A DNA stretch of 34,627 nucleotides, from NCBI RefSeq assembly GCF_000411975.1, contig NZ_ASXG01000186.1, positions 1-34,627 on the forward strand. The letters run 5' to 3'. Of the stretch, positions 16,429-24,449 are shown in pieces. The first letter of the stretch is position 1. Each line of letters begins with the position of its first letter. The position numbers and the translations under genes were made by a program. The DNA is from Amycolatopsis orientalis DSM 43388 (GTDB taxonomy: Bacteria > Actinomycetota > Actinomycetes > Mycobacteriales > Pseudonocardiaceae). The notes beneath the pieces were generated by a model. The model was not told where the DNA came from, did no database searches, and saw only the letters and a program-made list of their open reading frames with translations.

Positions 16429-16693
16429 GGGCGGGTCCAGTGAGCGAAAAGTCGTGGGGAGGTGGGGGGCAGGACGGCGGCCGGGTTAGCGGGAGTTGGG
16501 CTGTTTGCCAGGCGGTACGGGCGGGGGTCGCGGCGGTGGATTTCGCGGAGGGGCCGTCGGCGTGCGACGGGGTGCCGCGCGTTTGAGCAGGGCGGCTTCC
16601 GCGATGCACAAGACGATGGTGGGGACAACCCCAGCACGATCGGTCGGGTCTGCTGGTTTCCCGCCGCGGCTCCGCGCCGCAATACTCGCCGGG

Positions 16694-17728
16694 GTGACCA
16701 CCGAAAAGCTCGTCCTCCCCTCGCCCCCGCGGCCGGGAAGCGACTTCGCCCGGCTCTGCCGCCGGATCACCGACGCCGGGCTGCTCGACCGGCGCCCCGG
16801 CTACTACACCGCTCGAATCGCGCTCGTGACCGTGCTGTTCGCGGGAGGCTGGGTCGCGTTCGCGCTGCTCGGCGACTCGTGGTGGCAGCTCGCCGTGGCC
16901 GCGTTCCAGGCGTTCCTGTCCGGGCAGATCGCCCTGCTTTCGCACGATCTGGCGCACCGGCAGGTGTTCCGGACGCGCCGACCCGCGGAGATCGCCGGGC
17001 GGCTCGCCGGCAACCTCGGCATCGGCATGAGCTACGGGTGGTGGATGGACAAGCACACCCGGCACCACGCCAACCCGAACCACGAGGAACTGGACCCGGA
17101 CGTCGACCCGGACATCCTCGTCTGGTCCCAGCGCCAGGCCCGCGCGGCGCGCGGCCTGCCCCGGTTCGTCGGCAGGCACCAGGCGCTGCTGTTCTTCCCG
17201 CTGCTCACCCTCGAAGGCCTCAACCTGCACTGGTCCGGCATCCGCGCGGTCGCGCGCCGGGGACTGCGCCGCCGCGGGACCGAAGCGGCGCTGCTGTTCA
17301 CCCACTGCGCGGTTTACCTCGCCGCGCTGTTCCTCGTCCTCCCGCCCGGCCTCGCGCTGCTGTTCTTCGCGGTCCACCAGGGACTGTGGGGCGTGTACCT
17401 GGGATCGATCTTCGCGCCGAACCACAAGGGCATGCCGACGCTGACCGGCCGCTCGGAACTGGACTTCCTGCGCAAGCAGGTGCTCACCTCCCGGAACGTC
17501 GCCGGCGGACCGGTCGTCGACGTCCTGCTCGGCGGCCTCAACCACCAGATCGAGCACCACTTGTTCCCGAGCATGCCGTCGGTGCACCTGCGGCGCGCCC
17601 AGCCGATAGTCGAGGCTTATTGCGCCGAGATCGGCATCCCGTACCTGCGCACCGGCCTGGTGTCCTCGTACCGGCAGACCCTGCGCCACCTGCACAAAGC
17701 TGGGGAGCCTCTCAGGAACGCCTCGTAG
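16694..17728 (+). CDS. Membrane fatty acid desaturase
   Basis: The protein is about 344 aa. The three di-iron histidine boxes are present: HDLAHR (about residues 83-88), HTRHHANPNH (about 120-129) and NHQIEHHLFPSM (about 287-298). Hydrophobic pairs lie before box 1 and between boxes 2 and 3. The last box with Gln (HQIEHH) is typical of acyl-lipid/acyl-CoA desaturases acting near the front end. The enzyme would introduce a double bond into a membrane acyl chain using reduced ferredoxin or another donor. GTG 16694 is chosen because residues upstream are Gly/Arg-rich; ATG 16604 is an alternative. The MBL gene follows 10 bp after its stop. Confidence 0.86.
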   Translation: MTTEKLVLPSPPRPGSDFARLCRRITDAGLLDRRPGYYTARIALVTVLFAGGWVAFALLGDSWWQLAVAAFQAFLSGQIALLSHDLAHRQVFRTRRPAEIAGRLAGNLGIGMSYGWWMDKHTRHHANPNHEELDPDVDPDILVWSQRQARAARGLPRFVGRHQALLFFPLLTLEGLNLHWSGIRAVARRGLRRRGTEAALLFTHCAVYLAALFLVLPPGLALLFFAVHQGLWGVYLGSIFAPNHKGMPTLTGRSELDFLRKQVLTSRNVAGGPVVDVLLGGLNHQIEHHLFPSMPSVHLRRAQPIVEAYCAEIGIPYLRTGLVSSYRQTLRHLHKAGEPLRNAS

Positions 17729-17738
17729 ACTCGAAGAC

Positions 17739-18788
17739 ATGACCTTCCCAGCATTGACTCCGGTGGCCTTCGGCGCGAAGGCCACCGGAGCTCGTGCGGA
17801 ACGGATGCGCCAGTCCCCGCAGTACGCCGACGGCGTGTTCCACAACACCGCGCACACTCGGGCGACACCCGCCTCCCCCGGCGCGCTCGTGCGCGAGTTC
17901 CTGTTCGGCGAGGACCGAGCCCGCCGCCGTCCGGGCGGCGCGGTCCCCTTGGTCTCCTCTCCCGCCGCGCCGGCGGCCGACGGGCTTTTCCTTACCTGGT
18001 ACGGACACGCGTCCACGCTGGTGGAGATCGACGGCGCCCGCGTGCTGTGCGATCCGGTGTGGGGCGACCGGGTTTCGCCCGCCGCGTTCGCCGGGCCGCG
18101 GCGGCTGCACGCGCCCCCGGTTTCGCTGCGGGAACTGGGCCGCTTGGACGCGATCGTGATCTCCCACGACCACTACGACCACCTGGACCTGCCGACCGTC
18201 CAAGCGCTGATTTCGCTGACTGACGCGCCTTTTCTCGTTCCGCTCGGCGTCGGCGCGCACCTCGAACGCTGGCACGTCCCGGCCGCGCGGATCATCGAAC
18301 TCGACTGGCACGAGGGCGCGCACGTGGCCGGGATCCGGTTCGTCGCCACGCCCGCGCAGCATTTCTCCGGCCGCGGCCTCGCGAACGACAGCACGCTGTG
18401 GGCGTCGTGGGTCATCAGCGGCCCGGAACATCGCGTCTACTACAGCGGCGACACCGGGTATTTCCCGGGTTTCGCGGAAATCGGCGCCAAGCACGGCCCG
18501 TTCGACGCGACGCTGATCCAGGTCGGCGCGTACGCCCCGAACTGGCCGGACATCCACATGACGCCGGAGGAAGGCGTCGCCGCCCACCTGGACGTGCGCG
18601 GCGGGCTGCTGGTCCCGGTGCACTGGGCGACGTTCACGCTGGCCATGCACACCTGGTCGGATCCCGCGGACCGGGTGTGGCGGGAGGCCAAGGCCAACGA
18701 CCTCCCGCTCGCGATCCCGAAACCCGGGGAGCGGATCGACGCGTCCGCTCCCCCTCCGGTGGACGGCTGGTGGCAGGCCCTCGGCTAG
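17739..18788 (+). CDS. MBL-fold metallo-hydrolase (NAPE-PLD/UlaG-like)
   Basis: The protein is 349 aa. The metallo-beta-lactamase motif SHDHYDHLD is near residues 138-146. YYSGDTGYFPGF and VPVHWATF supply later ligands, and LTWYGHASTLVEIDG opens the fold as in N-acyl-phosphatidylethanolamine phospholipase D relatives. A lipid-related phosphodiesterase role is plausible and fits its position 10 bp behind a fatty acid desaturase, but is not shown. ATG 17739 is followed within codons 7-18 by a perfect 15-bp inverted repeat (17758-17772 with 17776-17790). The stop overlaps the convergent monooxygenase stop at CTAG. Confidence 0.86.
   Translation: MTFPALTPVAFGAKATGARAERMRQSPQYADGVFHNTAHTRATPASPGALVREFLFGEDRARRRPGGAVPLVSSPAAPAADGLFLTWYGHASTLVEIDGARVLCDPVWGDRVSPAAFAGPRRLHAPPVSLRELGRLDAIVISHDHYDHLDLPTVQALISLTDAPFLVPLGVGAHLERWHVPAARIIELDWHEGAHVAGIRFVATPAQHFSGRGLANDSTLWASWVISGPEHRVYYSGDTGYFPGFAEIGAKHGPFDATLIQVGAYAPNWPDIHMTPEEGVAAHLDVRGGLLVPVHWATFTLAMHTWSDPADRVWREAKANDLPLAIPKPGERIDASAPPPVDGWWQALG
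17758..17790. repeat. 15-bp perfect inverted repeat inside the start of the MBL gene
   Basis: CTCCGGTGGCCTTCG (17758-17772) and its exact reverse complement (17776-17790) are separated by 3 nt. In mRNA this would fold into a very stable hairpin beginning about 19 nt after the first base of the start codon. It encodes part of PVAFGAKATGA. Confidence 0.75.
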
Positions 18789-19963
18789 ACCGCGGCGCGC
18801 GAGGGCGCGAACCCGATCCGGTGCCGATGCAGGTCCCCGAACATCTTCTCCGGGCTCATCACCGTCTTCATCAGCACCGGCATCAGCAGGTCGCGCATCA
18901 CTCGCGCCACCGGCCCGGCCGCCTTGTCGTGGTTGATTTTCGCCGCCCGCGCGATGATCCGCTCGACCCGTTCCCGCCGCGCCGCCTCGTACTGGGCGAA
19001 TGCCGTCGCCACGTCCGGTGCGTCCCGCAGCGCACGGGCCAGTTCGAGCGAACTCTCGACCGCCTGCGACGCTCCCTGCCCGGAACTCGGCGACGTCGGA
19101 TGCGCGGCGTCGCCGACCAGGGCGACCCGGCCGCGGTGCCACGTCCGCACCGTCGGGATGTCTTCCAGAATCCCCGGCCGGGCAACGTCTTCCGGCTTCA
19201 GCAGGGCGATGATGTCGCGCGCCGGGACGTCGTCGGCGTGCCGCTCCCGCAGGACCGCTAGCCAGTGCTCCGGCGACGCGGTCTTCGCCTCGGCCGGATC
19301 GGCGGCGGGGACGTTGCTGAACCACAGAATCTCGTCCGCGTCGATGAAATAGCCGAAGAACGCCCGCTTGCCGAAAGCGAAATGCTGATACTTCCCGGTG
19401 CTCGGCAGACCCGGGTTGCGGATCCAGCCGCCGAGGCCGAGCAGCCCGGTGTAGCGCGGCGCGGGCGCTGCCGGGTCCAAGGCGGACCGGACTGCCGAGC
19501 GGATGCCGTCCGCGCCGATCAGCACGTCTCCGGCGGCCGAAGAACCATCCGCGAAGTGCGCGAGCGCCTGGCCCGCTCTGTCCTCAATGGACGTCAGGCG
19601 TTTGCCGAATTCGACCGTGATCCCCCGGTTCCGCGCTTCGTCCATCAGCGCGCGGTACAGCCGGTCCCGGCGCAGCAACAGACTCGACGGCAGGTCCGGC
19701 AGTCCGTCGAATCTGCCGACTACCCGGCCTTTGTGGTTCTGCAGCACCATTCCGGGCACCTCGATGCCGGCCGCGGCCACCGCGGCGTCGGCGTCGATCT
19801 GCCGCAAAGCGTTGCGGCCGTTGGGAGCCAGCGTGAGCGCGCTGCCGACTCCGTCCGCCGCTTTCGGGTAAGCCTCGTAAACCGCGGCTTCGATTCCCGC
19901 TCGCTGCAACGCCATCGCCGTGGTCGCCCCGGCGATGCCGCCCCCGATCACCACTACGTTCAT
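18785..19963 (-). CDS. FAD-dependent aromatic-type monooxygenase
   Basis: The protein is 392 aa, of the class A flavoprotein hydroxylase type. The Rossmann motif GGGIAGA (residues 7-13), the DG motif GADGIRSAVRS (about 162-172) and GDAAHPTSPSSGQGASQAVE (about 287-306) are all present. It would hydroxylate or inactivate an aromatic or polycyclic compound with NAD(P)H and O2. ATG 19963 has GGGGAGA upstream. Four bases overlap the padR stop, so PadR probably controls it. PadR-monooxygenase pairs often respond to the monooxygenase substrate, such as phenolics or antibiotics; that is inference here. Confidence 0.88.
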   Translation of the reverse strand: MNVVVIGGGIAGATTAMALQRAGIEAAVYEAYPKAADGVGSALTLAPNGRNALRQIDADAAVAAAGIEVPGMVLQNHKGRVVGRFDGLPDLPSSLLLRRDRLYRALMDEARNRGITVEFGKRLTSIEDRAGQALAHFADGSSAAGDVLIGADGIRSAVRSALDPAAPAPRYTGLLGLGGWIRNPGLPSTGKYQHFAFGKRAFFGYFIDADEILWFSNVPAADPAEAKTASPEHWLAVLRERHADDVPARDIIALLKPEDVARPGILEDIPTVRTWHRGRVALVGDAAHPTSPSSGQGASQAVESSLELARALRDAPDVATAFAQYEAARRERVERIIARAAKINHDKAAGPVARVMRDLLMPVLMKTVMSPEKMFGDLHRHRIGFAPSRAAV

Positions 19964-20553
19964 GTTCTCCCCTTGAAATAGGTTTCCCACGCCTGCCGGT
20001 AGTCCTCCCCGGCGACCGACTCGGCGAGCCGTGCGACGAAGCCGCGCTCCGCCTCCACCTTCGCGAGCCGGTAGTCCTCCTCGACCAGGAACCACCAGGC
20101 GAGCCCCTGCTCCCGCCCGGCCTCGATCGTCGCCCGGATCTCGTCGGCGATCGCGGTGAGCGCGGCGAGCCGCTGCTGGAGCAGTTCGGGCACCTCGTCC
20201 GCGGGCAGCACCACGAACAGCGACAGCGCCGCCCCGAACAGCGGATACTCGGTGGCCGGTTCGGCGACGAGCTCGCGCATCCAGTCGAACAGCTCGAGCC
20301 GGCCGGTGGGCGTGATGGCGTAGACGGTCCGCTCCGGACGCGCCGAATCGCGCAGCGTTTCCCGCGCCGCGATGAACCCGGCCTTCTCCAGCTGCCCGAC
20401 CACCATGTACAGCGAGCTGCGGGTGTACTTGAAATCCCGCTCCTTGCCGTACTCCACGAACCGCCGCGCCATCTCGTACGGATGCATCGGCTCCTCGAGC
20501 AAGCCCGCCAGCACGGCCAGCCCGAGCGGATTCCCCACCACGCGTCGCTTCAC
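19960..20553 (-). CDS. PadR-family transcriptional regulator
   Basis: The protein is about 197 aa. The N-terminal winged helix is the PadR type: LGLAVLAGLLEEPMHPYEMA, then YTRSSLYMVVGQLEKAGFIA as recognition helix and wing. The C-terminal half is helical, a Vir-type dimerisation domain, and includes LLQQRLAALTAIADEI and WWFLVEEDYRLAKVEAE. Two GTG codons occur in tandem at 20556 and 20553; the AAGGAG site spacing favours the second. It is the first gene of an operon with the FAD monooxygenase and divergent from the Smr gene. Two palindromes in the intergenic space are its probable operators. Confidence 0.88.
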   Translation of the reverse strand: MKRRVVGNPLGLAVLAGLLEEPMHPYEMARRFVEYGKERDFKYTRSSLYMVVGQLEKAGFIAARETLRDSARPERTVYAITPTGRLELFDWMRELVAEPATEYPLFGAALSLFVVLPADEVPELLQQRLAALTAIADEIRATIEAGREQGLAWWFLVEEDYRLAKVEAERGFVARLAESVAGEDYRQAWETYFKGRT

Positions 20554-20563
20554 CACAGCTCCT

Positions 20564-20607
20564 TAGTCAGGATCGACTATACGCACATGAGTAGTCGATG
20601 TCGACTA
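20564..20607. promoter_or_regulatory. Two tandem palindromic operators, probable PadR binding sites
   Basis: TAGTCGA-TG-TCGACTA at 20592-20607 is a perfect 7+7 palindrome. TAGTCAG-GA-TCGACTA at 20564-20579 is the same with two changed bases in one arm. Their centres are 28 bp apart. The first abuts the padR ribosome site, and the second is 25 bp from the smr ATG, so binding could block both promoters. Assignment to PadR is inferred from position. Confidence 0.65.
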
Positions 20608-20632
20608 TCCGAGCGTGCGGTAGGAAGGAGGC

Positions 20633-20887
20633 ATGAAGCTCAAGCTCGATCTTCACGACATCTACAACCGCGGCGGGGAGATCGACCGGGCGCTGCGCGC
20701 GGTCATCGACGAGGCGGTCGCGAAGAAGGCGCCGCTCGTGGAGATCATCCCGGGCAAGGGATCCGGGCAGCTGAAGAAGCACGTGCTGCGGTTCCTGGAG
20801 CGCAAGGACGTGAAGGCGCTCTACCACCGCGTGGAGAAGGACAAGGACAACTTCGGGCGGGTGTTCGTGCACTTCCGCCGGAAGTAA
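20633..20887 (+). CDS. Small stand-alone Smr (MutS2 C-terminal-like) domain protein
   Basis: The protein is 84 aa and consists of one Smr domain. LDLHD (residues 5-9) is the LDLHG-type motif with the histidine, GKGSGQLK (41-48) is the GxGSxxL loop, and NFGRVFVHFR ends the fold. Smr domains are nicking or RNA-cleaving endonucleases; single-domain forms lacking MutS parts are common in actinobacteria and poorly known. GGAAGGAGG precedes ATG 20633. It shares the PadR-type operator region, and a strong hairpin follows its stop. Confidence 0.83.
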   Translation: MKLKLDLHDIYNRGGEIDRALRAVIDEAVAKKAPLVEIIPGKGSGQLKKHVLRFLERKDVKALYHRVEKDKDNFGRVFVHFRRK

Positions 20888-20889
20888 CG

Positions 20890-20937
20890 CCTCGTGAGCG
20901 GCGATGCCGGTTAGAACCGGCATCGCCGCTCACGAGG
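20890..20937. terminator. Perfect 23-bp stem-loop, bidirectional terminator between smr and hsaB
   Basis: Bases 20890-20912 are exactly complementary to 20915-20937 with only AG between them. The stem starts 2 bp after the smr stop and ends 3 bp before the hsaB stop on the other strand. It fills the whole gap between the two convergent genes. There is no U-tract, as is usual in high-GC actinobacterial terminators. Confidence 0.75.
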
Positions 20938-20940
20938 GAG

Positions 20941-21507
20941 TCAGAGCCAGTCGTCCGGGCGGGGCCAGGGCATCAGCGCGGTGAGCGCGTCCGGCACCGC
21001 TTCGGTGACCGTGTAGCGGCCGCGGTGGAACAGCAGCGGGCGGGCGTCCGACGTGTCGCCCAGCGCGGTCACCCGGCCGACCACCACGTAGTGGTCCCCG
21101 GCCGGGTGGACCGCCTGCACCTCGCAGTCCACCCAGGTCAGGGCTCCGTCCAGCAGCGGCGCGCCGGACGGGGCGGGCCGCCAGGACACCCCGGCGAACT
21201 TGTCGCCGCCGCGGCGGCCGAACTCGGCGCAGACCGCTTGCTGGTCTTCGGCGAGCACGTTCACCGCGAACGTGCCCGCCGCGGCCAGCGCGGGCCAGGT
21301 GCGCGACGTCCGGGCGACGCAGAACAGCACCAGCGGCGGGTCCAGCGACAACGCGGCGAAGGACTGGCAAGCGAAGCCCACCGGCCCGGCCGGAGTGACC
21401 GCCGAGGAATCCTCGACATAACCGGTCACCACGGTCACCCCGGTGCAGAAATGGCCGAGCACCTCGCGAAACCGGTCCGGCACCGCCTCCGGGACGGCGG
21501 CAGTCAT
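20941..21507 (-). CDS. hsaB: Flavin reductase component HsaB of 3-HSA hydroxylase
   Basis: The protein is 188 aa, matching M. tuberculosis HsaB in size. It has the split-barrel flavin reductase fold: FCTGVTVVTGY, GFACQSFAALSLDPPLVLFCVA (about residues 49-70), and GDHYVVVGRV near 141-150. HsaB reduces FMN with NADH for the oxygenase HsaA, which hydroxylates 3-HSA to the catechol 3,4-DHSA. It is the last gene of hsaA-D-C-B. ATG 21507 overlaps the hsaC stop (ATGA). The long open frame upstream of this start is antisense-like noise over hsaC. Confidence 0.92.
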   Translation of the reverse strand: MTAAVPEAVPDRFREVLGHFCTGVTVVTGYVEDSSAVTPAGPVGFACQSFAALSLDPPLVLFCVARTSRTWPALAAAGTFAVNVLAEDQQAVCAEFGRRGGDKFAGVSWRPAPSGAPLLDGALTWVDCEVQAVHPAGDHYVVVGRVTALGDTSDARPLLFHRGRYTVTEAVPDALTALMPWPRPDDWL

Positions 21508-22403
21508 TGCGCGCCCACGGAGAAATCGTGGCCCCACAACGAAACCGCGGTGCTCTCGCGGGCGATCCACGCTTCGTCCTCGACCTGCCGTCCCTCGCAG
21601 CCGAACTCGACGTCGAAGCCGCCGGGGGTCTTCATGTAGAACGACAGCATCAGGTCGTTCACGTGCCGGCCGAGCGTCGCCGACATCGGGACGTTCCGGC
21701 GCTTCGCGCGGTCCAGGCACAACCCGACGTCGTCGGTCTCCTCGACCTCCACCATCAAGTGCACGATCCCGCTCGGCGTCGGCATCGGCAGGAACGCCAA
21801 GCTGTGGTGGCGCGGGTTGCAGCCGAAGAACCGCAGCCACGCCGGGTCGCCGTCGGCCGGGCGGCCCACCATCTGCGGCGGCAGCCGCATCGAATCGCGG
21901 AGCCGGAAGCCCAGCACGTCCCGGTAGAACGCCAGCGCCGCCGCGTCGTCGTGAGTCGACAAAACCACATGCCCCAGGCCCTGCTCGCCGGTGACGAACC
22001 GGTGGCCGTACGGGCTCACCACGCGCCGGTGCTGCAGCGCGACCCCGTGGAACACCTCCAGGGTGTTGCCGGACGGATCGGTGAAGCTGATCATCTCCGC
22101 CACGCGGCGGTCGGCCAGCTCGTCGGGCGTGCCTTCCTTGTACGGCACCGAAGCCGCGTCGAGCCGGGCGCGGACGTCGTCCAGCTCGGCGGCGTTGGCC
22201 GCTTCCCAGCCCGCCTGCGCCAACCGGTCCTTCTCCCCCGGCACGATCACCAATCGCGCCGGGAAATCGTCCATGCGCAGGTAAAGCGCGTTCGGGTCGG
22301 CGCCCGAACCCTCCACCATGCCGAGCACCTTCAGCCCGTAGACGCGCCAGGCGTCCATGTCCGTGGCTTCGATGCGCAGATATCCCAGCGAACGGATAGC
22401 CAT
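21504..22403 (-). CDS. hsaC: Extradiol dioxygenase HsaC (3,4-DHSA dioxygenase)
   Basis: The protein is 299 aa with two VOC-type domains; the C-terminal one is catalytic. The iron ligands His145 (LGHVVL), His215 (IVHLMV) and Glu266 (FDVEFG) fall at exactly the positions known for HsaC. It cleaves the steroid catechol 3,4-DHSA by meta fission, opening ring A. The start ATG 22403 shares its first base with the end of the hsaD stop (TGATG). The downstream hsaB start overlaps by 4 bp. Confidence 0.95.
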   Translation of the reverse strand: MAIRSLGYLRIEATDMDAWRVYGLKVLGMVEGSGADPNALYLRMDDFPARLVIVPGEKDRLAQAGWEAANAAELDDVRARLDAASVPYKEGTPDELADRRVAEMISFTDPSGNTLEVFHGVALQHRRVVSPYGHRFVTGEQGLGHVVLSTHDDAAALAFYRDVLGFRLRDSMRLPPQMVGRPADGDPAWLRFFGCNPRHHSLAFLPMPTPSGIVHLMVEVEETDDVGLCLDRAKRRNVPMSATLGRHVNDLMLSFYMKTPGGFDVEFGCEGRQVEDEAWIARESTAVSLWGHDFSVGAQ

Positions 22404-23248
22404 CACGAACTCCCGAGGAAGTCGAGGGCGAGTCGGTTGAACTCGTCGAACTTCTCCAGCTGCGCCCAGTGCCCGCAGCCGCCGAACACGTGCAGTTGCG
22501 CACGCGGAATCGTCTTCAGCGCCAAGAGGGCGCCGTCGAGCGGGTTGACCCGGTCCTCCCGGCCCCAGACGAGCAAGACCCGTTGCCGCAGGCGGTACGC
22601 CTCGCGCCACAACATGCCTTCCTCGAAGGAATCCGGCAGGCTGAACGATGTGCCCATCGCCCGCATCGCGGCGAGCGACTCCGGCGAACGCGCGATCTCG
22701 AAGCGTTCGTCGATCAGCTCGTCGGTGACCAGCGACTGGTCGTGCACCATGATCCGGAGGAACGCTTCCATCCGCTCCCGCGTCGGATCCCCGGCGAACT
22801 TGGACAGCAGCCGCACGCCTTCGGTCGGGTCCGGGGCGAAGACGTTGACGCTCAGCCCGCCCGCACCCATCAGCACCAGCCGTCCGGCGCGCCCGGGGTG
22901 GTTCAGCGCGAGCCGGACCGACGCGCCCGCGCCGAGCGAATTGCCGACGAGGTGCGCCTTTTCGATGCCGAGCCGGTCCATCAGGCCGACGACCGCGTCC
23001 GCGCTGTGCCGGAAGTACTGCGGGTGGTCGGTCGGCTTGTCGGACCGGCCGAACCCGGGCTGGTCGATCGCCAGCGTCCGATAAGACTTCCCGAACACCG
23101 GCAGGTTCCGGCCGAAGTTGCTCCACGCCGAGGCTCCGGGGCCACCGCCGTGCAGCAACAGCACCGTCTCGGCGTTCTCCGCGCCGGACTCGTGGTAGTG
23201 CAGGCGAATCCCGCCCGCAGTGTCTACATAGGAACCTTCAGGCGCCAT
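22403..23248 (-). CDS. hsaD: Meta-cleavage product hydrolase HsaD
   Basis: The protein is 281 aa, an alpha/beta hydrolase of the MCP C-C bond hydrolase group. LLHGGGPGASAWSNF forms the oxyanion hole. The triad is Ser104 (GNSLGAG), Asp232 (GREDRVNP) and His260 (GCGHWAQLE). It hydrolyses 4,9-DSHA, the HsaC product, separating ring A fragments (HHD) from the CD-ring propanoate. ATG 23248 overlaps the hsaA stop by one base (TGATG). Confidence 0.94.
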   Translation of the reverse strand: MAPEGSYVDTAGGIRLHYHESGAENAETVLLLHGGGPGASAWSNFGRNLPVFGKSYRTLAIDQPGFGRSDKPTDHPQYFRHSADAVVGLMDRLGIEKAHLVGNSLGAGASVRLALNHPGRAGRLVLMGAGGLSVNVFAPDPTEGVRLLSKFAGDPTRERMEAFLRIMVHDQSLVTDELIDERFEIARSPESLAAMRAMGTSFSLPDSFEEGMLWREAYRLRQRVLLVWGREDRVNPLDGALLALKTIPRAQLHVFGGCGHWAQLEKFDEFNRLALDFLGSS

Positions 23249-24417
23249 CAGACCATCGCATTCTCGACAGGCAAGCCGAACTCGCCGGTGCCGAACATGA
23301 CGTACGCGCGCTCCGCGTCGTTCGCCGCGTGCACCCGGCCCGCGTGCGCGTCGCGCCAGAACCGCTGGATCGGCGTGCCCCGCTGCAGCGCGCGGCCGCC
23401 GGAGTTCTCGAAAAGCCGGTCGATCGCGGAGATCGCCCGCTCGGTGCCGCGCACCTGGTCCCGGCGCACCCGCAGCCGCGTGCTGAACGGCAGCTTCTCG
23501 CCCTGGCAGGCCAGCTGGTACAGCTCGTCGATGTTGTGCGTCAGCTGCAGCCAGGCCGCGTCGATTTCGCTGGCCGCCTCGGCGATCCGCACCTTCGAGA
23601 ACGGGTCCTCTTTGGACTGTTCGCCCGCGTACGCCGCCCGCACCCGCTTGCCCTGGTGCTCCACGTGCGCGTCGTACGCGCCCTGCGCCATCCCGATGAT
23701 CGGCGCGGTGATGGTGCTCGGGTGCACGGAACCGTACGGCAGCCGGTACAGCGGTCCTGGGTTCACCTCCTGGCCCGGGGTCTTGCACTTCGACGTCGCC
23801 ATGAAGCTCAGCGCGCGGTGCTGCGGCACGAACACGTCCTCGACGACGATGTCGTTGGAGCCGGTGCCGCGCAGCCCGACCGTGTCCCAGACGTCCACAA
23901 TGGAGTAGTCCGAGATCGGCACGAGATACGTGCAGAAGTCCACCGGCTTGCCGTCGGCGAACGCCGGCCCGCCCAGCAGCACCCACGTGCAGTGGTCGCT
24001 TCCGGACGAGAAGCTCCATCGCCCGGACAGCCGGTAGCCGCCCTCGACGACGGTCGCCTTGCCCATCGGCGCGTACGAAGACGAAATCCGCACGTCGTGG
24101 TCCTCGCCCCACACGTCCTCCTGGGCACGGGCGTCGAACAACGCGACGTGCCACGGGTGCACGCCGAGAATCGACGCGACCCAGCCGGTGGACCCGCAGG
24201 CGCTCGCGATGAGCTTGACCGCGGTGTAGAAGGTGACCGGGTCGGCTTCCAAGCCGCCGTACGGTTTCGGTTGCAGCAGGCGGAAAAATCCGGTCTCCTG
24301 CAGCGCTTTCACTGATTCGGCGGGGATCCGACGGGCGTCCTCGGTCTCCTGTGCGCGTTCCCGCAGCACGGGAAGCAGGTCGCGCACCCCCGCGATCACG
24401 GCAGCCAGCTCGCTCAT
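23248..24417 (-). CDS. hsaA: Flavin-dependent 3-HSA monooxygenase HsaA
   Basis: The protein is 389 aa with the acyl-CoA dehydrogenase fold of two-component hydroxylases. Typical segments are GFFRLLQPKPYGGLEADP (about 42-59), SGRWSFSSGSDHCTW and DTVGLRGTGSNDIVVEDVFV. It uses reduced flavin from HsaB to hydroxylate 3-HSA. ATG 24417 (MSELAAVIAG) has GAGAGGA upstream; an in-frame GTG at 24447 would start almost inside the operator and is rejected. It is first in hsaA-D-C-B, 32 bp after the stop of the dehydrogenase gene whose end contains the KstR site. Confidence 0.94.
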   Translation of the reverse strand: MSELAAVIAGVRDLLPVLRERAQETEDARRIPAESVKALQETGFFRLLQPKPYGGLEADPVTFYTAVKLIASACGSTGWVASILGVHPWHVALFDARAQEDVWGEDHDVRISSSYAPMGKATVVEGGYRLSGRWSFSSGSDHCTWVLLGGPAFADGKPVDFCTYLVPISDYSIVDVWDTVGLRGTGSNDIVVEDVFVPQHRALSFMATSKCKTPGQEVNPGPLYRLPYGSVHPSTITAPIIGMAQGAYDAHVEHQGKRVRAAYAGEQSKEDPFSKVRIAEAASEIDAAWLQLTHNIDELYQLACQGEKLPFSTRLRVRRDQVRGTERAISAIDRLFENSGGRALQRGTPIQRFWRDAHAGRVHAANDAERAYVMFGTGEFGLPVENAMV

Positions 24418-24449
24418 CGGCCGTCCTCTCTCGCTCGACACGCTCAAGA

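Larger units (their letters stand above)
16253..16693. other. Structured intergenic region, divergent DUF3311 / desaturase
   Basis: This 441-bp stretch holds the 17-bp direct repeat (16289-16324), a small hairpin and the 23+10-bp stem (16336-16428). It then contains G-rich sequence up to the desaturase start. Small open frames here are glycine/arginine-rich and unconvincing. An ATG at 16604 in the desaturase frame keeps an upstream extension of that gene possible. Confidence 0.5.
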
